Shown: piece by piece, positions 21,442-32,158 of the stretch
Numbering within the stretch: position 1 is the stretch's first letter
How the letters are laid out: the number at the start of each line of letters is the position of its first letter
DNA from: Alteromonas confluentis
GTDB lineage: Bacteria > Pseudomonadota > Gammaproteobacteria > Enterobacterales > Alteromonadaceae
Length of the DNA: 64,000 bases
Assembly (NCBI RefSeq): GCF_001757105.1
Contig: NZ_MDHN01000037.1
Coordinates: 124,001 to 188,000 of the forward strand
Reading direction: 5' to 3'
The notes under the pieces: model-generated
The model's input: the letters and a program-made list of their open reading frames with translations, nothing else
The model's database searches: none
Told to the model about the DNA's origin: nothing
Program-made: the position numbers and the translations under genes

Positions 21442-22452
21442 TTAGCGCGGACGCGGTAAAAAGCCGAGTGAGTTGTACACTTTATCCAGCGTAACTGCTG
21501 CGCGGGCAGAGGCTTTCTCAGCGCCCTTTTTCATCACTTCATCAAGATAAGCACGGTCTTCACGTAACGTTTTGAAGCGAGTTTGCACAGGCTCAAGCAG
21601 TGAAACTACGGCTTCTGCGACATCGCCCTTGAGATGTCCGTACATCTTGTCTTCATATTCTGGCACCAACTCGTCGATAGAGCGCCCAGTCGCAAGAGAC
21701 AGCAAAGTAAGTAGATTGGAAACACCTGGCTTTTCTTCGGTGTTGAAGTAAATGCGTGCCTGTTCGTCAGAATCGGTAACTGCACTTTTAATTTTCTTCG
21801 TCAGCTTTTTCGGATCTTCCAGCAGACCGATGAAGTTTTTCGGATTGTCGTCCGACTTAGACATTTTCTTGGCCGGCTCCTGCAGGCTCATGATGCGTGC
21901 ACCGAACTTAGGGATAAAAGGTTCTGGAATGGCAAACATGTCACCGTAAATATTGTTCATACGGGTCGCCACGTCTCGGGCCAGTTCCAAATGCTGCTTC
22001 TGATCATCGCCAACCGGTACTTGGTTCGCCTGATAAAGTAAGATATCAGCAGCCATGAGTGCAGGGTAGGTGAACAGGCCAGCATTGATGTTAGTGACGT
22101 TTTTGGCGGACTTATCTTTAAACTGCGTCATGCGGTTCAATTCACCCATTTGGGTATAGCAGTTTAAGATCCACGCTAATTGCGCATGTTCTGGCACGTG
22201 AGATTGAACGAACAACGTGCTTTTTTCAGGATCGATGCCGCAAGCAAGATACAGAGCAAGGCCATCTAAACATGCCTCACGCAGCGCTTCAGGTTCCTGG
22301 CGCACGGTAATCGCGTGCAAATCAACCAGCATATATAAGCACTCGTGGTCGTCCTGCATAGAAACCCACTGCTTGAGTGCGCCCATGTAGTTACCGATGG
22401 TAAGTTGGCCTGATGGCTGACAGCCGCTTAATACGATTGGTTTGTTGCTCAT
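21442..22452 (-). CDS. trpS: Tryptophanyl-tRNA synthetase
   Basis: A 336-residue class Ic aminoacyl-tRNA synthetase. The HIGH-type motif appears as GNYMG within [18 protein letters not shown], and KMSKS is present as [10 protein letters not shown]. It has the usual length. The start is supported by AGG 7-9 nt upstream. It follows rpe by 29 nt, as in the conserved dam-rpe-gph-trpS order, but gph is missing between them. Confidence 0.97.
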   Translation of the reverse strand: MSNKPIVLSGCQPSGQLTIGNYMGALKQWVSMQDDHECLYMLVDLHAITVRQEPEALREACLDGLALYLACGIDPEKSTLFVQSHVPEHAQLAWILNCYTQMGELNRMTQFKDKSAKNVTNINAGLFTYPALMAADILLYQANQVPVGDDQKQHLELARDVATRMNNIYGDMFAIPEPFIPKFGARIMSLQEPAKKMSKSDDNPKNFIGLLEDPKKLTKKIKSAVTDSDEQARIYFNTEEKPGVSNLLTLLSLATGRSIDELVPEYEDKMYGHLKGDVAEAVVSLLEPVQTRFKTLREDRAYLDEVMKKGAEKASARAAVTLDKVYNSLGFLPRPR

Positions 22453-22481
22453 TTTATTACCTGTACCTGCTGTAATGCGTG

Positions 22482-23159
22482 TTAGTTGTTTTGCGCTGCT
22501 GCCAGTTCATCGCGCATGCGGTCAATAACAACTTTGTAATCGGGTTCGTTGAAAATGGCGGAACCGGCAACAAACATATCTGCTCCCGCTTCGGCAATGG
22601 CACGAATGTTATCGACTTTTACCCCACCGTCAATTTCAATTCGGATATTTTTGCCACTTTCTTCTACCCGCTGCTTTACTTGTCTGATTTTATCCAGGGT
22701 AGATGGAATGAATTTTTGCCCACCGAAACCCGGATTCACCGACATGATAAGAATATGATGCAGTTTGTCGATTACATGATCGAGGTAATGCAGTGGCGTA
22801 GCCGGGTTAAATACCAGGCCTGGTTCACAGCCTTTATCAATAATGAGCTGTAAAGAGCGGTCGATATGCTGCGACGCCTCTGGATGAAAGCTAATGTAGC
22901 TGGCACCGGCATCAGCGAACTTCTCAATAAGGTCATCTACCGGCGATACCATCAGGTGCACGTCGATAGGGGCCGTGACACCGTGTTTACGCAACGCTTC
23001 ACAGATCATTGGGCCAAATGAGAGGTTGGGCACATAGTGATTGTCCATGACATCGAAATGCACAACGTCAGCGCCAGCAGCGAGCACTGCATCTACATCT
23101 TCGCCCAGTTTGGCAAAGTTCGCTGAAAGTATAGAAGGAGCAATGAGGAAGTTCTTCAT
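22482..23159 (-). CDS. rpe: Ribulose-phosphate 3-epimerase
   Basis: A 225-residue TIM-barrel enzyme that interconverts ribulose 5-phosphate and xylulose 5-phosphate. The family start is [19 protein letters not shown], with AGGG 7 nt before the ATG at 23159; the upstream in-frame extension to 23255 is not family-like. Metal and catalytic motifs include [35 protein letters not shown] and EIDGGV. The gene belongs to the aroKB-damX-dam-rpe-trpS neighbourhood. Confidence 0.96.
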   Translation of the reverse strand: MKNFLIAPSILSANFAKLGEDVDAVLAAGADVVHFDVMDNHYVPNLSFGPMICEALRKHGVTAPIDVHLMVSPVDDLIEKFADAGASYISFHPEASQHIDRSLQLIIDKGCEPGLVFNPATPLHYLDHVIDKLHHILIMSVNPGFGGQKFIPSTLDKIRQVKQRVEESGKNIRIEIDGGVKVDNIRAIAEAGADMFVAGSAIFNEPDYKVVIDRMRDELAAAQNN

Positions 23160-23583
23160 GTTGATACCCTGTAAACGGTAGGAAGCGGTTTGAATGATAC
23201 CGTGGGCCGATGCTGATGTCTTGTGGTGCATCGGTTTTCCCGCTGTATTGGCCATAACCTACGCCTATTTAAGTCAATTGACTTAGATTGCCCACAGTCA
23301 ATTACCGAAGTTTTTGCCTGTTCTAACGCACATTCTGCGCCGATGCACCAATTTGGTGATTTTGCTTTTCTCTGGTGCGACCCATCTTGGTGCTAAAGAT
23401 TTACACCGTCTTCACGTTCTATGAAAATGTGAATTAAAATTCATTGATTTCAGTTGGTTATTCATTTTTTTGTCGAAAAAATCAGTTAGGCATCACTTTT
23501 GCCTATTACTGAAAAGATTAAAAAGAACAATAAGACAGAATCTTAAGTTAAGTACACAATTATACAAATCCAACGGAGAACAC
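23160..23583. other. Non-coding region between rpe and the TorF-type gene
   Basis: This 424-bp divergent region should carry promoters for rpe (minus) and for the outer-membrane protein gene (plus). The part at 23400-23580 is AT-rich. I see no clear operator or RNA element. Reading frames that extend into it from both sides lack family similarity and ribosome sites. Confidence 0.5.
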
Positions 23584-24306
23584 ATGAAAACTTCCATTCA
23601 AAAAACGTTACTGGCTGTTGCAGTATCTTCAGCTGCTTTATTAACTTCTGCGCCTTCTTTTGCAGAATTGAGTGCGAACGTAAGTGTAACAAACAACTAC
23701 ATCTGGCGTGGTCTGACACAAACCACTAACGATGCAGCTGTACAAGGTGGTATCGACTACGCCGACGAAAGTGGCTTCTACGCGGGTACCTGGGTATCTA
23801 ACGTAAACTACGGTGCAGATGACGTTTATTCTTATGAGCACGATCTGTATTTCGGTTTTTCTGGTGAAGCTGAAGGCTTTACTTACGATGTAGGTTACCT
23901 GTATTACAACTACGATTCTGTTGCTGAATTCGATTTTGGCGAAGTATACGGTACTATCGGTTATGAAGGTTTCAGCGCGTCTCTGTACCTGCTGGCGAAC
24001 ACTGAAGCCGATGAAGGTGAAGGTCAAGACTTTGGTTTTGCTCAAGCTTCTTACCTTTCTCTTGACTATGCAATGCCTGTAGCGAGCGGTGCTGAACTGG
24101 GTCTGCACGTAGGTTATCACCAAGGTGACTTCGCTGAAGCGTTCAACGGTGTTCCAGATGGTTACGCTGACTGGGCAGTATCTATCGCCAAAGACGGTTT
24201 CAGCTTTGCAATCACGGGTACTGACCTGGATGACACTGGTGCAGATGCCTTCGACAACGATTCAATCAAATTCGTTGTTGCTTACGGCGTAGACTTCGAA
24301 CTGTAA
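23584..24306 (+). CDS. TorF-family putative outer-membrane porin
   Basis: A 240-residue protein starting at the ATG at 23584, with GGAG 5-8 nt upstream. The signal peptide is cleaved after SFA (residue 27). The mature part is rich in alternating aromatic and glycine residues (NYIWRGLTQT near the start, a family hallmark of TorF/TIGR02001 proteins) and ends in FEL. Very acidic loops fit a marine outer-membrane beta-barrel. It has its own terminator directly downstream. The transported solute is unknown. Confidence 0.85.
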   Translation: MKTSIQKTLLAVAVSSAALLTSAPSFAELSANVSVTNNYIWRGLTQTTNDAAVQGGIDYADESGFYAGTWVSNVNYGADDVYSYEHDLYFGFSGEAEGFTYDVGYLYYNYDSVAEFDFGEVYGTIGYEGFSASLYLLANTEADEGEGQDFGFAQASYLSLDYAMPVASGAELGLHVGYHQGDFAEAFNGVPDGYADWAVSIAKDGFSFAITGTDLDDTGADAFDNDSIKFVVAYGVDFEL

Positions 24307-24340
24307 GTCTCACCGAAAAAATTTCTAACGTTGAGTGTAA

Positions 24341-24369
24341 AAACCCGGAGCTTCGGCTTCGGGTTTTTT
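24341..24369 (+). terminator. Intrinsic terminator of the TorF-type gene
   Basis: An 11-bp stem (24341-24351 with 24356-24366) closes a UUCG tetraloop and is followed by a run of T to 24369. It lies 35 nt after the stop codon. This is a classic GNRA/UUCG-type rho-independent terminator. Confidence 0.95.
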
Positions 24370-24455
24370 ATATTAAACTGGTTTAACAATTATAAAGTAC
24401 AGCTTGTTAGATTGCTGTTTATGATTATAATAAGGTTACTTTTTAGCCGACGGTG

Positions 24456-24803
24456 ATGGTCATGGAACAGAACAAACCGATTCAATCAAAGCGTCCCTGC
24501 GCGAAAAAGCCGCTTGGTGCTTTTATCGGCGCAGCTGTAATGCTTTCGGCTGCATATTTTAACCCTCCTTCAGTATCGCAAGTCGTGTGCGACTTGAGTA
24601 CAGAAAGCGCCACTACCTACCAAATGCAGCCTTCTGCTGCGACTAACCCTGCGTCTCAGTGTTCAGCATTGCTCGCGCCAGAAATTAGTTGGTTAGAATG
24701 GGCGGTGGGTAAATCCTCTTCTTATCAATTACATTTCTTTGATTTGCTCGAATTGCTATACGGTAATTCGGAAAGCAATTTCTCATCGTCTAAAGGGCAG
24801 TAA
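24456..24803 (+). CDS. Hypothetical small protein with one hydrophobic segment
   Basis: A frame of 115 residues from the ATG at 24456; an ATG two codons later (24462) and a GTG one codon earlier are alternatives, and no strong ribosome site favours one. It has a basic N-terminus and a single hydrophobic stretch (about residues 22-40, AFIGAAVMLSAAYF), then a serine/threonine-rich region and a short hydrophobic C-terminal part. It could be a single-span or secreted protein. I do not recognise a family. It ends 8 nt before the DUF2970 gene, which suggests co-transcription and supports it being real. Confidence 0.55.
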   Translation: MVMEQNKPIQSKRPCAKKPLGAFIGAAVMLSAAYFNPPSVSQVVCDLSTESATTYQMQPSAATNPASQCSALLAPEISWLEWAVGKSSSYQLHFFDLLELLYGNSESNFSSSKGQ

Positions 24804-24811
24804 TCCGCTAT

Positions 24812-25012
24812 ATGGATGAAAAACCTCGTTCTCCAGGCATTGGAGGGATGCTGCTAAGCGTACTCGCCAGTGCATTTGGTGTACAGAGTCAGCAAAATTA
24901 TGAACGCGATTTCAATGGCGGAAAACTCACCGGGTACATCGTGATTGGCGTGTTGTTTGTTTGCCTACTCATTGCTGCATTAGCAGGCCTGGTCAATTTT
25001 ATTTTGAATTAG
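24812..25012 (+). CDS. DUF2970 family small membrane protein
   Basis: A 66-residue protein with the DUF2970 signature: a short helix, FGVQSQQNYERDF, then one transmembrane segment (residues 41-63). The family is common in beta- and gammaproteobacteria and has no known function. Its 3' end overlaps the convergent dam gene by 14 bp, so no terminator fits between them. Confidence 0.85.
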   Translation: MDEKPRSPGIGGMLLSVLASAFGVQSQQNYERDFNGGKLTGYIVIGVLFVCLLIAALAGLVNFILN

Positions 25013-25892
25013 TGGTTCTGAACGCAGGTTTGCGCTTTCGCTTTCTTGGCTTTGGTGGCGGGAGGTCTGGATTCGGCGCAAAAAATGCCAGCAACTCTGA
25101 AGCCGGTTTTCTGGTTGCCCCATTCTGACTAATCGAACGTTTCACTGACAATTCAGAAATATCTGCGTTCGCGTAAAGATTGCGAGTTAACGGCAAATCA
25201 TGATTAGAAATCAGCACTGGTATTCCGCGCTTGTACGACGCCCTGATAGAGAGGGTGGCCAATTGGTGCTGACTTTCCAGGCCAAAGCTTTTGGCTGCAT
25301 AGCTGGTGAAAGCGGCTGTTTTGCTTAACGGTGCATAGGGGGGGTCGCAGTAAATTACGTTGCCACGGCGCGCACGACTAAACACCTTTTCGAAGGGCAG
25401 ACAGGTAAACACCGCCTTTTGCGAACGCTCTGAAAAATACAGCATTTCCTCTTCTGGAAAGTACGGCTTCTTATAGCGGCCGAAAGGAACGTTAAAGTTA
25501 CCCGCTAAACTGTATCGACACAGGCCGTTGTAGCCGTGTCTGTTCAGATATAAAAAGAGTATTGCCCGATAATATTCATCGCTGGTGTCGTTAAACTCTT
25601 TGCGCAATGCGTAGTAGGTTTCTTCATTATTATGGGCATCGGTGAAGAATCGCGACGCATCATGAATTACCGCATCGGGCTGGGATTTCAGAAAGTTATA
25701 CAGGTTAATCAGATCAGGATTAATGTCATTCAGCAGATAGCGCTTAAAGTCGGTGTTCAGAAATACAGAACCCGCCCCGACAAAAGGCTCGATGAGTCTG
25801 TTGCCCGTAGGGAGTTTGGCATTGATGTTTTCTACCAGGCTGTATTTTCCGCCGGCCCACTTCAAAAAGGCCCGGTTCTTTTTTTGCATCAT
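24999..25892 (-). CDS. dam: DNA adenine methylase
   Basis: A 297-residue Dam, which methylates adenine in GATC and so guides mismatch repair and replication timing. The SAM motif FVGAGSVF is at 37-44 and the catalytic DPPY at 183-186. The N-terminus (KKNRAFLKWAGGK) matches E. coli Dam closely. The last 25 residues form a Pro/Lys/Arg-rich tail beyond the usual core, a possible extra DNA contact. A second ATG directly follows the first. It sits downstream of damX, with yaiI in between. Confidence 0.96.
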   Translation of the reverse strand: MMQKKNRAFLKWAGGKYSLVENINAKLPTGNRLIEPFVGAGSVFLNTDFKRYLLNDINPDLINLYNFLKSQPDAVIHDASRFFTDAHNNEETYYALRKEFNDTSDEYYRAILFLYLNRHGYNGLCRYSLAGNFNVPFGRYKKPYFPEEEMLYFSERSQKAVFTCLPFEKVFSRARRGNVIYCDPPYAPLSKTAAFTSYAAKSFGLESQHQLATLSIRASYKRGIPVLISNHDLPLTRNLYANADISELSVKRSISQNGATRKPASELLAFFAPNPDLPPPKPRKRKRKPAFRTTNSK

Positions 25893-26113
25893 GCTGTCTG
25901 AAAATTACCCACGCGCACACCACGTTTTTAACGTGTTATAGGATGTTATTAGAAATTTGGTCTGAGTTATCGCGCTCTGAACAACGGAAACAAAGAACCA
26001 ATGATGATTGTATCTGTCATCATCGATCCCGACAACCTGGAATGTAACAACCGCTGCATTTAACAGCGAATAGGGTTAAGAAAACGGCTATTTTATTAGT
26101 TTTAGCTAAAAGG

Positions 26114-26572
26114 TTAGGTGTGGCGATTTGCTGCCAGGAAGCGGTCTAGCACATTGGCAAATGTCTGACGTTCCTTTTGTGACAATGGCGGCGGCCCGGA
26201 CGTTTGTACGCCACTTGCTCGCATCGTGTCCATGAAGTCGCGAATGTTGAGTCGTGACCTGATGTTTTCACGGGTGAGTTGCTCGCCTCTGGGAGTAACC
26301 ACTTCAGCACCTTTGGCGATAACCTCATCGGCGAGGGGAATGTCTGAGGTGACAACCAGATCGCCGGCACTAACACGTTGAACAATTTCGTTATCGGCGA
26401 TATCAAAGCCTTTTTCAACCTGAAGTCGCTTAAGCCACGGAGAAGGAGGAACTTTGATACCGTGATTAGCCACAAAGGTGGCTGTCGTTTGGGTGCGTGG
26501 CGCGGCCTTAAACAGAATTTCTTTAATTGCTACCGGACACGCGTCGGCGTCCACCCAAATCGCTACTGCCAT
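26114..26572 (-). CDS. yaiI: YaiI/YqxD family protein (DUF188)
   Basis: A 152-residue UPF0178 protein with the family start [13 protein letters not shown] and the acidic residues of a PIN-like fold ([14 protein letters not shown]). No function is established. Its start codon overlaps the damX stop in the form TAATG, so translation is coupled to damX. The gene is an insertion into the usual damX-dam order. Confidence 0.92.
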   Translation of the reverse strand: MAVAIWVDADACPVAIKEILFKAAPRTQTTATFVANHGIKVPPSPWLKRLQVEKGFDIADNEIVQRVSAGDLVVTSDIPLADEVIAKGAEVVTPRGEQLTRENIRSRLNIRDFMDTMRASGVQTSGPPPLSQKERQTFANVLDRFLAANRHT

Positions 26573-28413
26573 TAAGGAAAAACCTTTTCTATTTCTTCAA
26601 TTACGTTTCTACCGCGCTTGATGAAAATCTTTTCGCTACCTTGAAACGCTGGGATGGACTTAATGGCTGCATTGGCTTCAGAAAAAGTACTGAACCTGTC
26701 GTTAAACAGCACAACAAACCAGTTCCCACCGTAACGGTTGGTGCGATAAATCCAGATAAAGCTTTCCATTGAATTGTCTTCAATGAATTCCTGCATCAGC
26801 GCTTCATCTTTTAAGCCAGCAAGCTGAATGATGTAGTCGTCTGGGTTAATGTTATTCACTAACTCCCAGTTATCGTAATTAGGGCTACTCGCTGCGATGC
26901 TTTTCAGTGAACTGTCGCGAGATTGAATAACTTCGCGAGTAGGCTCGCTGGGCGTTTCTTCCTGCGTTCGAGTTACAGAGGGTTGTGTAACGGTCGGTTG
27001 CGCGGGTTCTGTCTTAGCTACCTGCACCGGCTTTGGTTGTGACGGCGTAATCGCTGGCGTCTCAATTGTGGCCTCTTCAGGGCTAGGCTCTGCTTCCGCT
27101 AATTCCGCTGGTGTAGATGCTTCTACTACTGGTTCCTCTGCAAGCACTTCCTCAACTGGGGCTTCGACAACCGGCTCTCTATATGAATCAGTCTGTCCAG
27201 ACAGCGCAGCAGCGACGGCGGCTCTTGATTCAGAGTTACGACGACTCAAAGGAAGCTCTTCTATTTGAGATGCTGTGAATTGTTCACGAGATTCGCCACT
27301 TCCCGATGTAGACGTGGATGTACCGTTCGATGTGCTGCTATTCGTTCCGGTAATCAAATTGTCGAAACCTGAAGCGGCCATCGGTTCTTCAGGAACCGTG
27401 CTGGTAGCTCGGTTTTGTGTGTTGGTCGCCAAGTCTTCGCCATCGACGTTACCCGAGCGAGCTTCTGGATCGGCGCTAACATCTTCAATAAAACTCAGCA
27501 GGTCTTCACTTTCTGTATCTGCAGACTCAGCTGGCTGTGCACTGTCGTTATTATCAATAGACGCTACAGCATCGTCCCAGGAAACCACAGGCTGATCAGC
27601 AGCTTGTGCTTCCTCGGCTTCTTCATTGGCTAATTCGTTAAATGCAGAGCCTGGTTCAACCGCGGTAGTATACGGTGGTCGATTCTGGTCAATCGGCGAG
27701 AACAGGGCGTCAATATCGTCTCTGTATTGCCAGTAAACGATAGCAATGAAAATGGATAAAAGTAACAGGATCATCAGTGTGATAAATAACGGCTTTTTAA
27801 GCAGACTTGTACTCTGCGTTTCCATGTATCCATCGTAGCCATCCCGTTTAGCTACATGCTCGTGAAAAGCCTTACGTCGGTTCTCAATCATCTTATCTAA
27901 CTCTGAGCCAGGTTGTTGAGTTGCCACTGATTGACTACTTATAAGCAGAGGCGTATCTGTGTTTTTCGCTGGCAGCCATTTCTTAGCGCGTTCCGCCCAT
28001 GAAGACTCACCAAACAATAATACGTTAAGGTGCTGCTTGTTACCTGCAAAGCGACTTTGGAGCACAAGATCCCATAACTCCTGTAAGAGGGAGTCGGGAA
28101 TATACTCGGCCTGGGTGATAGTGATTAGAATTGGCCCAACGTGTTCGTTGAGACCAGCCAGTAACTCGTTCAGAGGCCTGGTGTAACTACCAACCAGCGT
28201 GCCAAGAAGCTGTCTGCACAACTGTCTGCGGTAGTCGGCGAGTTCCATAATGGGATCTGCGGTGACATACGCAATTTCAGTTTCGTCATGTTGCTGGAAT
28301 ACAAATGATTCCAGCGTTTTCTTCTGCTGCGCGGCAGAGTCGCCACTGACAAAAATGAGTTGTGAAGAATAGTTGACCAGATATTCCAGTCGTTCATGCA
28401 ATTCAGATTGCAC
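26572..28413 (-). CDS. damX: DamX-like SPOR domain cell-division protein
   Basis: A 613-residue inner-membrane protein. An AAA-like N-terminal region lies in the cytoplasm (about 1-165), one transmembrane helix at 209-228 leads to a long Ser/Thr/Glu/Pro-rich linker, and a SPOR domain closes the protein (about 532-612, [20 protein letters not shown]). SPOR domains bind denuded septal peptidoglycan. Position after aroK-aroB fits DamX. It is longer than the E. coli protein (428 residues), mainly in the linker and N-terminal part. Confidence 0.92.
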   Translation of the reverse strand: MQSELHERLEYLVNYSSQLIFVSGDSAAQQKKTLESFVFQQHDETEIAYVTADPIMELADYRRQLCRQLLGTLVGSYTRPLNELLAGLNEHVGPILITITQAEYIPDSLLQELWDLVLQSRFAGNKQHLNVLLFGESSWAERAKKWLPAKNTDTPLLISSQSVATQQPGSELDKMIENRRKAFHEHVAKRDGYDGYMETQSTSLLKKPLFITLMILLLLSIFIAIVYWQYRDDIDALFSPIDQNRPPYTTAVEPGSAFNELANEEAEEAQAADQPVVSWDDAVASIDNNDSAQPAESADTESEDLLSFIEDVSADPEARSGNVDGEDLATNTQNRATSTVPEEPMAASGFDNLITGTNSSTSNGTSTSTSGSGESREQFTASQIEELPLSRRNSESRAAVAAALSGQTDSYREPVVEAPVEEVLAEEPVVEASTPAELAEAEPSPEEATIETPAITPSQPKPVQVAKTEPAQPTVTQPSVTRTQEETPSEPTREVIQSRDSSLKSIAASSPNYDNWELVNNINPDDYIIQLAGLKDEALMQEFIEDNSMESFIWIYRTNRYGGNWFVVLFNDRFSTFSEANAAIKSIPAFQGSEKIFIKRGRNVIEEIEKVFP

Positions 28414-28494
28414 TTTTATGCCCTCAGCTGATTACAAGTGTGCGCACTTAACGACACGGAAACAAATTGGAATAGTTTCGATAATGCCGTCAGC

Positions 28495-29562
28495 TTAGCT
28501 GAGAATGTCGGTTAGAATCTCATCGCTGACGTCTTTCGTCACTACAGCGTGGCCAATACCCTGGGGAATGACAAAGCGAATATTCCCCGCCTCGACTTTT
28601 TTATCCCGACGCATATGTTTCATATACGCGTCTTTGTCCATGGTGTCAGGACCATCGACAGGTAAGTCAAATGCAGAAAACAATGCAATGACCTGTCGGC
28701 TTTCTGACGCATCCATCCAGTTAAGTGCTTGTGCAGCTTTGCACGCAATTACTGTACCAGCCGCTACTGCTTCACCGTGTAACCAATTTCCGTATCCCTG
28801 TTCTGCTTCGATGGCATGACCGAACGTATGACCTAGATTGAGTATGGCACGTAATCCGCCTTCTCGCTCGTCCTTAGCCACCACGTCAGCTTTAATCTCG
28901 CAACAGCGAAAAATAGCTTCGCTCAGGGTTTTTGTTTCCAGTGTTTTAAGCTTATCGGCATGATCCTCCAACCACTTGAAGAATTTTTTATCATAAATGA
29001 TGCCGTACTTAATCACTTCCGCCATGCCGGCAGCAAATTCTCTGGCTGGCAGGGTAGCCTGGGTATCAGTATCAATAGCAACAAAAACAGGCTGATAGAA
29101 TGCACCAATCATGTTTTTGCCAAGAGGGTGGTTAACCGCTGTTTTCCCGCCAACGGAGGAATCAACCTGAGACAGCAGGGTGGTAGGAACCTGAATGAAC
29201 GGTACACCACGCTGGTATGAGGCCGCTGCAAAACCACATAAGTCGCCGATTACGCCGCCGCCCAAAGCGATGAGCGTGGTATCGCGGGCAGCATTCATTT
29301 CCAGCAGGCGGGTCATGATAACGCCGAACTGCTCCAGAGATTTATGCTTTTCGCCATCGGGGATGATGATAGTTTCAATTTGCACATCGCCGCAGGCCGC
29401 TTTAGCTTTTTCAAGATACAGCGGTGCAACCACGTCATTGGTGACAATAACGGCGAGTGGGCCTTTGATATAGGGGGAGAGAACGGCAGGTTTAGAAAGT
29501 AAACCTGCTTCTATATGAATGGGGTAGCTACGATCTCCGAGCTCTACAGTTAACATCGACAT
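28495..29562 (-). CDS. aroB: 3-dehydroquinate synthase
   Basis: A 355-residue NAD- and metal-dependent enzyme, second step of the shikimate pathway. The start at 29562 has GGGAG 7 nt upstream; a GTG one codon earlier is less likely. Diagnostic stretches are [38 protein letters not shown] and [13 protein letters not shown], which carry the metal-binding Glu and His residues. It follows aroK by 31 nt. Confidence 0.97.
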   Translation of the reverse strand: MSMLTVELGDRSYPIHIEAGLLSKPAVLSPYIKGPLAVIVTNDVVAPLYLEKAKAACGDVQIETIIIPDGEKHKSLEQFGVIMTRLLEMNAARDTTLIALGGGVIGDLCGFAAASYQRGVPFIQVPTTLLSQVDSSVGGKTAVNHPLGKNMIGAFYQPVFVAIDTDTQATLPAREFAAGMAEVIKYGIIYDKKFFKWLEDHADKLKTLETKTLSEAIFRCCEIKADVVAKDEREGGLRAILNLGHTFGHAIEAEQGYGNWLHGEAVAAGTVIACKAAQALNWMDASESRQVIALFSAFDLPVDGPDTMDKDAYMKHMRRDKKVEAGNIRFVIPQGIGHAVVTKDVSDEILTDILS

Positions 29563-29593
29563 CACGCAGCTCCCTATTTTTCACAGATAGATT

Positions 29594-30109
29594 TTATAGT
29601 CCGATTTTACTGATAATCTGGTTCGCAACGGCGCGAGCAGATTGATCATCGGTATCAACAATATAGTCAGCAACCTCTTCGTACAGAGGGTTGCGCTCAT
29701 CCGCCAGATTACGCAGGATTTGCTCAGGATCACCTTTTTGCAGTAAAGGACGACGCTTGTCGCGCTGAGTACGAGCTACTTGTTTGTCGATGGTGGTTTG
29801 CAGATAAACTACAATACCCCGTGCAGATAAACGGTTACGTACAGCTTTGTTCGTTACAGAGCCACCGCCCGTCGCCAACACGATACCTTGTTTGTCCGTA
29901 AGATCGTTTATGACGTTTTCTTCGCGCTTGCGGAAACCTTCTTCACCTTCCAGGTCAAAAATCCATGTGATATCTGCACCAGTGCGGCGCTCGATTTCCT
30001 GGTCGGAGTCAAAAAAATCTAGGTGAAGTTCGTCTGCAAGGTGTCTGCCGATGGTGCTTTTACCAGCACCCATGGGGCCAATTAAAAAGATATTACGTTT
30101 TTCAGCCAT
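29594..30109 (-). CDS. aroK: Shikimate kinase
   Basis: A 171-residue P-loop kinase that phosphorylates shikimate. Walker A is GPMGAGKST (residues 11-19), with the substrate-binding [11 protein letters not shown] and the GGG motif ATGGGSV. The length and start match AroK. It is the first gene of aroK-aroB-damX-yaiI-dam, 270 nt after pilQ. Confidence 0.97.
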   Translation of the reverse strand: MAEKRNIFLIGPMGAGKSTIGRHLADELHLDFFDSDQEIERRTGADITWIFDLEGEEGFRKREENVINDLTDKQGIVLATGGGSVTNKAVRNRLSARGIVVYLQTTIDKQVARTQRDKRRPLLQKGDPEQILRNLADERNPLYEEVADYIVDTDDQSARAVANQIISKIGL

Positions 30110-30329
30110 ATTTGCTTATATCACAACTTTTATTCTGTTTGGGGCAGCGGTATTGCCTGTGATGCTACCCATTCACTTGTACCCGTTCACTTCGCCAACA
30201 GATACAACTCTTGAACCTCGCTTTAATTTCGAGAGCGGGATTATCTCAGTTTACGGCGTCGGGATGCAAGTTTTGTTGCACTTTTAATCGATAGACTTTG
30301 AAATCAGCGCGTTAGCGCCGAAAACAACA

Positions 30330-30357
30330 ACGTCAGGTTCGCGTACGAACCTGACGT
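30330..30357. terminator. Perfect hairpin between pilQ and aroK
   Basis: The 12-bp arms acgtcaggttcg (30330-30341) and its exact complement (30346-30357) enclose a CGTA loop. On the minus strand the hairpin lies 23 nt after the pilQ stop and is followed by a U-rich TTGTTGTTTT stretch. It probably ends or attenuates the pil transcript. The U-tract is interrupted, so termination may be partial. Confidence 0.75.
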
Positions 30358-30379
30358 GCATGGGAAGTCGGGGGATTTA

Positions 30380-32158
30380 TTAAAGCGATTCCACCACAAT
30401 TTTAGGTGTAACAAAAATCAATAACTCTCGCTTCTGATAGATAGACGCATTGCGCTTGAACAGATTTCCCACTACGGGCAGGTCGCCGAACAAGGGTACT
30501 TTAGACACGTCTGACGTACTGGTTTGCTGGAAAATACCACCAAGCACCACGGTTTCTCCATTATCGACTAACACCTGAGTCTTAATTTCCTGAGTATCGA
30601 TAGCGACAGCCGGGCCGGTGGAGGTTTCTACCGTTTCCCCGCGGGTATCTTGTGTTACTACCAGATCCAGAATGATGCGGTTATCGGGCGTAATGTGTGG
30701 GGTCACTTTCAGACTTAACACCGCTTTCTTAAATTCCACTGAGGTTGCGCCACTCGATGCGGCCTGAACGTAAGGAATTTCAGTACCTTGTTCGATATAC
30801 GCTTCGTGTTGGTTGGCAACCGTAATGCGCGGACTCGCAATAATCTCACCTTTGTTTTCAGATTCCAGCGCTGACAGTTCGAGGTCGAGAATATTACCAT
30901 CAACTAAATCGGCGATCTGAAAGCCAATACGAGCCGCGTTCTCACCCGACACAGGCAGGTTCACGTTCATGCGGTTGGCTATGCTAGGCAGTATTCCGCC
31001 TGCCGCAGAATCCGCACCTTCAATGGAACCGGAAACTGCGCCATCGCTGGTTGTACTGGTGAAGCCCCAGCGCACACCCAAAGCTTCATCTACGTTGTCT
31101 CGCACTGTTACCATGCGTGATTCAATCAAAACCTGCTTAACTGGAATATCCAGCGCATTCACCACTTCACGGGCTTCATCAATAGATGCCTGATTGTCTT
31201 TTAACAACAAGGTATTGGTTCGGTCGTCTACTGTTACGGAGCCGCGCTCGGAAAGAATGCCGCCATCTGCCGATTTCAGAATTTGCGCAAGGCTTTCAGC
31301 TTTCGCGTAATTAACGGTAATGTTGGCTGTTGTCAGCGGCGCGAGGTCTTTCACTTGTTTGTTTGACTGCAACTGTGCGGTTTCACGGGCAGTCAGTTCT
31401 TCTGCTGGGGCGACCAGCAGAATATTGCCTTCCATGCGCTTATCCAGGCCTTTGATTTTTAAAATCATTGCCAGCGCCTGATCCCAAGGCACGCCTTCAA
31501 GACGAATGGTGACATTGCCGGTAACCGTATCCGTAGTCACCAGGTTAAAGCCGTTGGTCTGCGCGATAATTTGCAATACCTGACGAACAGGTACGTCCTG
31601 GAAATCTAAAGAAATAGGCTTACCTGAGTACTCTGGGTCTTTATCCAGTTCTGCAAGTTCTTCTTCAGTCATTGGCTGAATTTCGATGCGTAGGGTATTA
31701 CCTTGCTTGCGATGGCGAGCTAACACTGTGCCCTGATAGCTAATAACCAGGCTGGCGCTATCGGCATCCTGGAAGGTTTCAATAGACTGTACTTCAGTAC
31801 CAAATTGCACCACATCTAATTCAACCAGCTGATCGTCGCTTAATTCGGTTTTAGGCAGGGTGATAGTGAGTTTTCCCTGGGCTTCAAGTAATTGAGGGGA
31901 AAATTTATCGTTATCGAATTCGATGGTGGTCACCGCTAAGTTACCGGCTTCACGGGAGAAGTCGATATTATTCAGCGTTGATGTAAAGATTCTTTCTGCT
32001 TCAGCGTAAGGATCGAGGAGAACGGTTTCCTGTTCCTGAGCCATCACTGGCGCCGACAGCATTTTTAGCATTACCAGGGCAATCGCAGAGCTACCCAGCC
32101 ACAACGATTTGTGGTTCCGACCAAGGCGTGTTTTATTGAAAATGTAACGCTCAGACAT
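30380..32158 (-). CDS. pilQ: Type IV pilus secretin
   Basis: A 592-residue outer-membrane secretin, the gate through which type IV pili emerge. Signal peptide (cleavage near VMAQ, residue 40), one AMIN-type domain (about 50-160), a secretin/TonB short N-terminal domain (about 190-250, ISLDFQDVPVRQVLQIIA), an N1 domain, and the secretin core ending in the VPLFGDLPVVGNLFKR signature. It is shorter than Pseudomonas PilQ, fitting one AMIN domain. The start overlaps the pilP end by 8 nt. Confidence 0.95.
   Translation of the reverse strand: MSERYIFNKTRLGRNHKSLWLGSSAIALVMLKMLSAPVMAQEQETVLLDPYAEAERIFTSTLNNIDFSREAGNLAVTTIEFDNDKFSPQLLEAQGKLTITLPKTELSDDQLVELDVVQFGTEVQSIETFQDADSASLVISYQGTVLARHRKQGNTLRIEIQPMTEEELAELDKDPEYSGKPISLDFQDVPVRQVLQIIAQTNGFNLVTTDTVTGNVTIRLEGVPWDQALAMILKIKGLDKRMEGNILLVAPAEELTARETAQLQSNKQVKDLAPLTTANITVNYAKAESLAQILKSADGGILSERGSVTVDDRTNTLLLKDNQASIDEAREVVNALDIPVKQVLIESRMVTVRDNVDEALGVRWGFTSTTSDGAVSGSIEGADSAAGGILPSIANRMNVNLPVSGENAARIGFQIADLVDGNILDLELSALESENKGEIIASPRITVANQHEAYIEQGTEIPYVQAASSGATSVEFKKAVLSLKVTPHITPDNRIILDLVVTQDTRGETVETSTGPAVAIDTQEIKTQVLVDNGETVVLGGIFQQTSTSDVSKVPLFGDLPVVGNLFKRNASIYQKRELLIFVTPKIVVESL

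Noticed and set aside
23641..24123. A 160-codon minus-strand frame opposite the TorF-type gene
   Set aside because: It is antisense to a clear outer-membrane protein gene and its product is low-complexity Val/Thr/Ile-rich sequence without a family.
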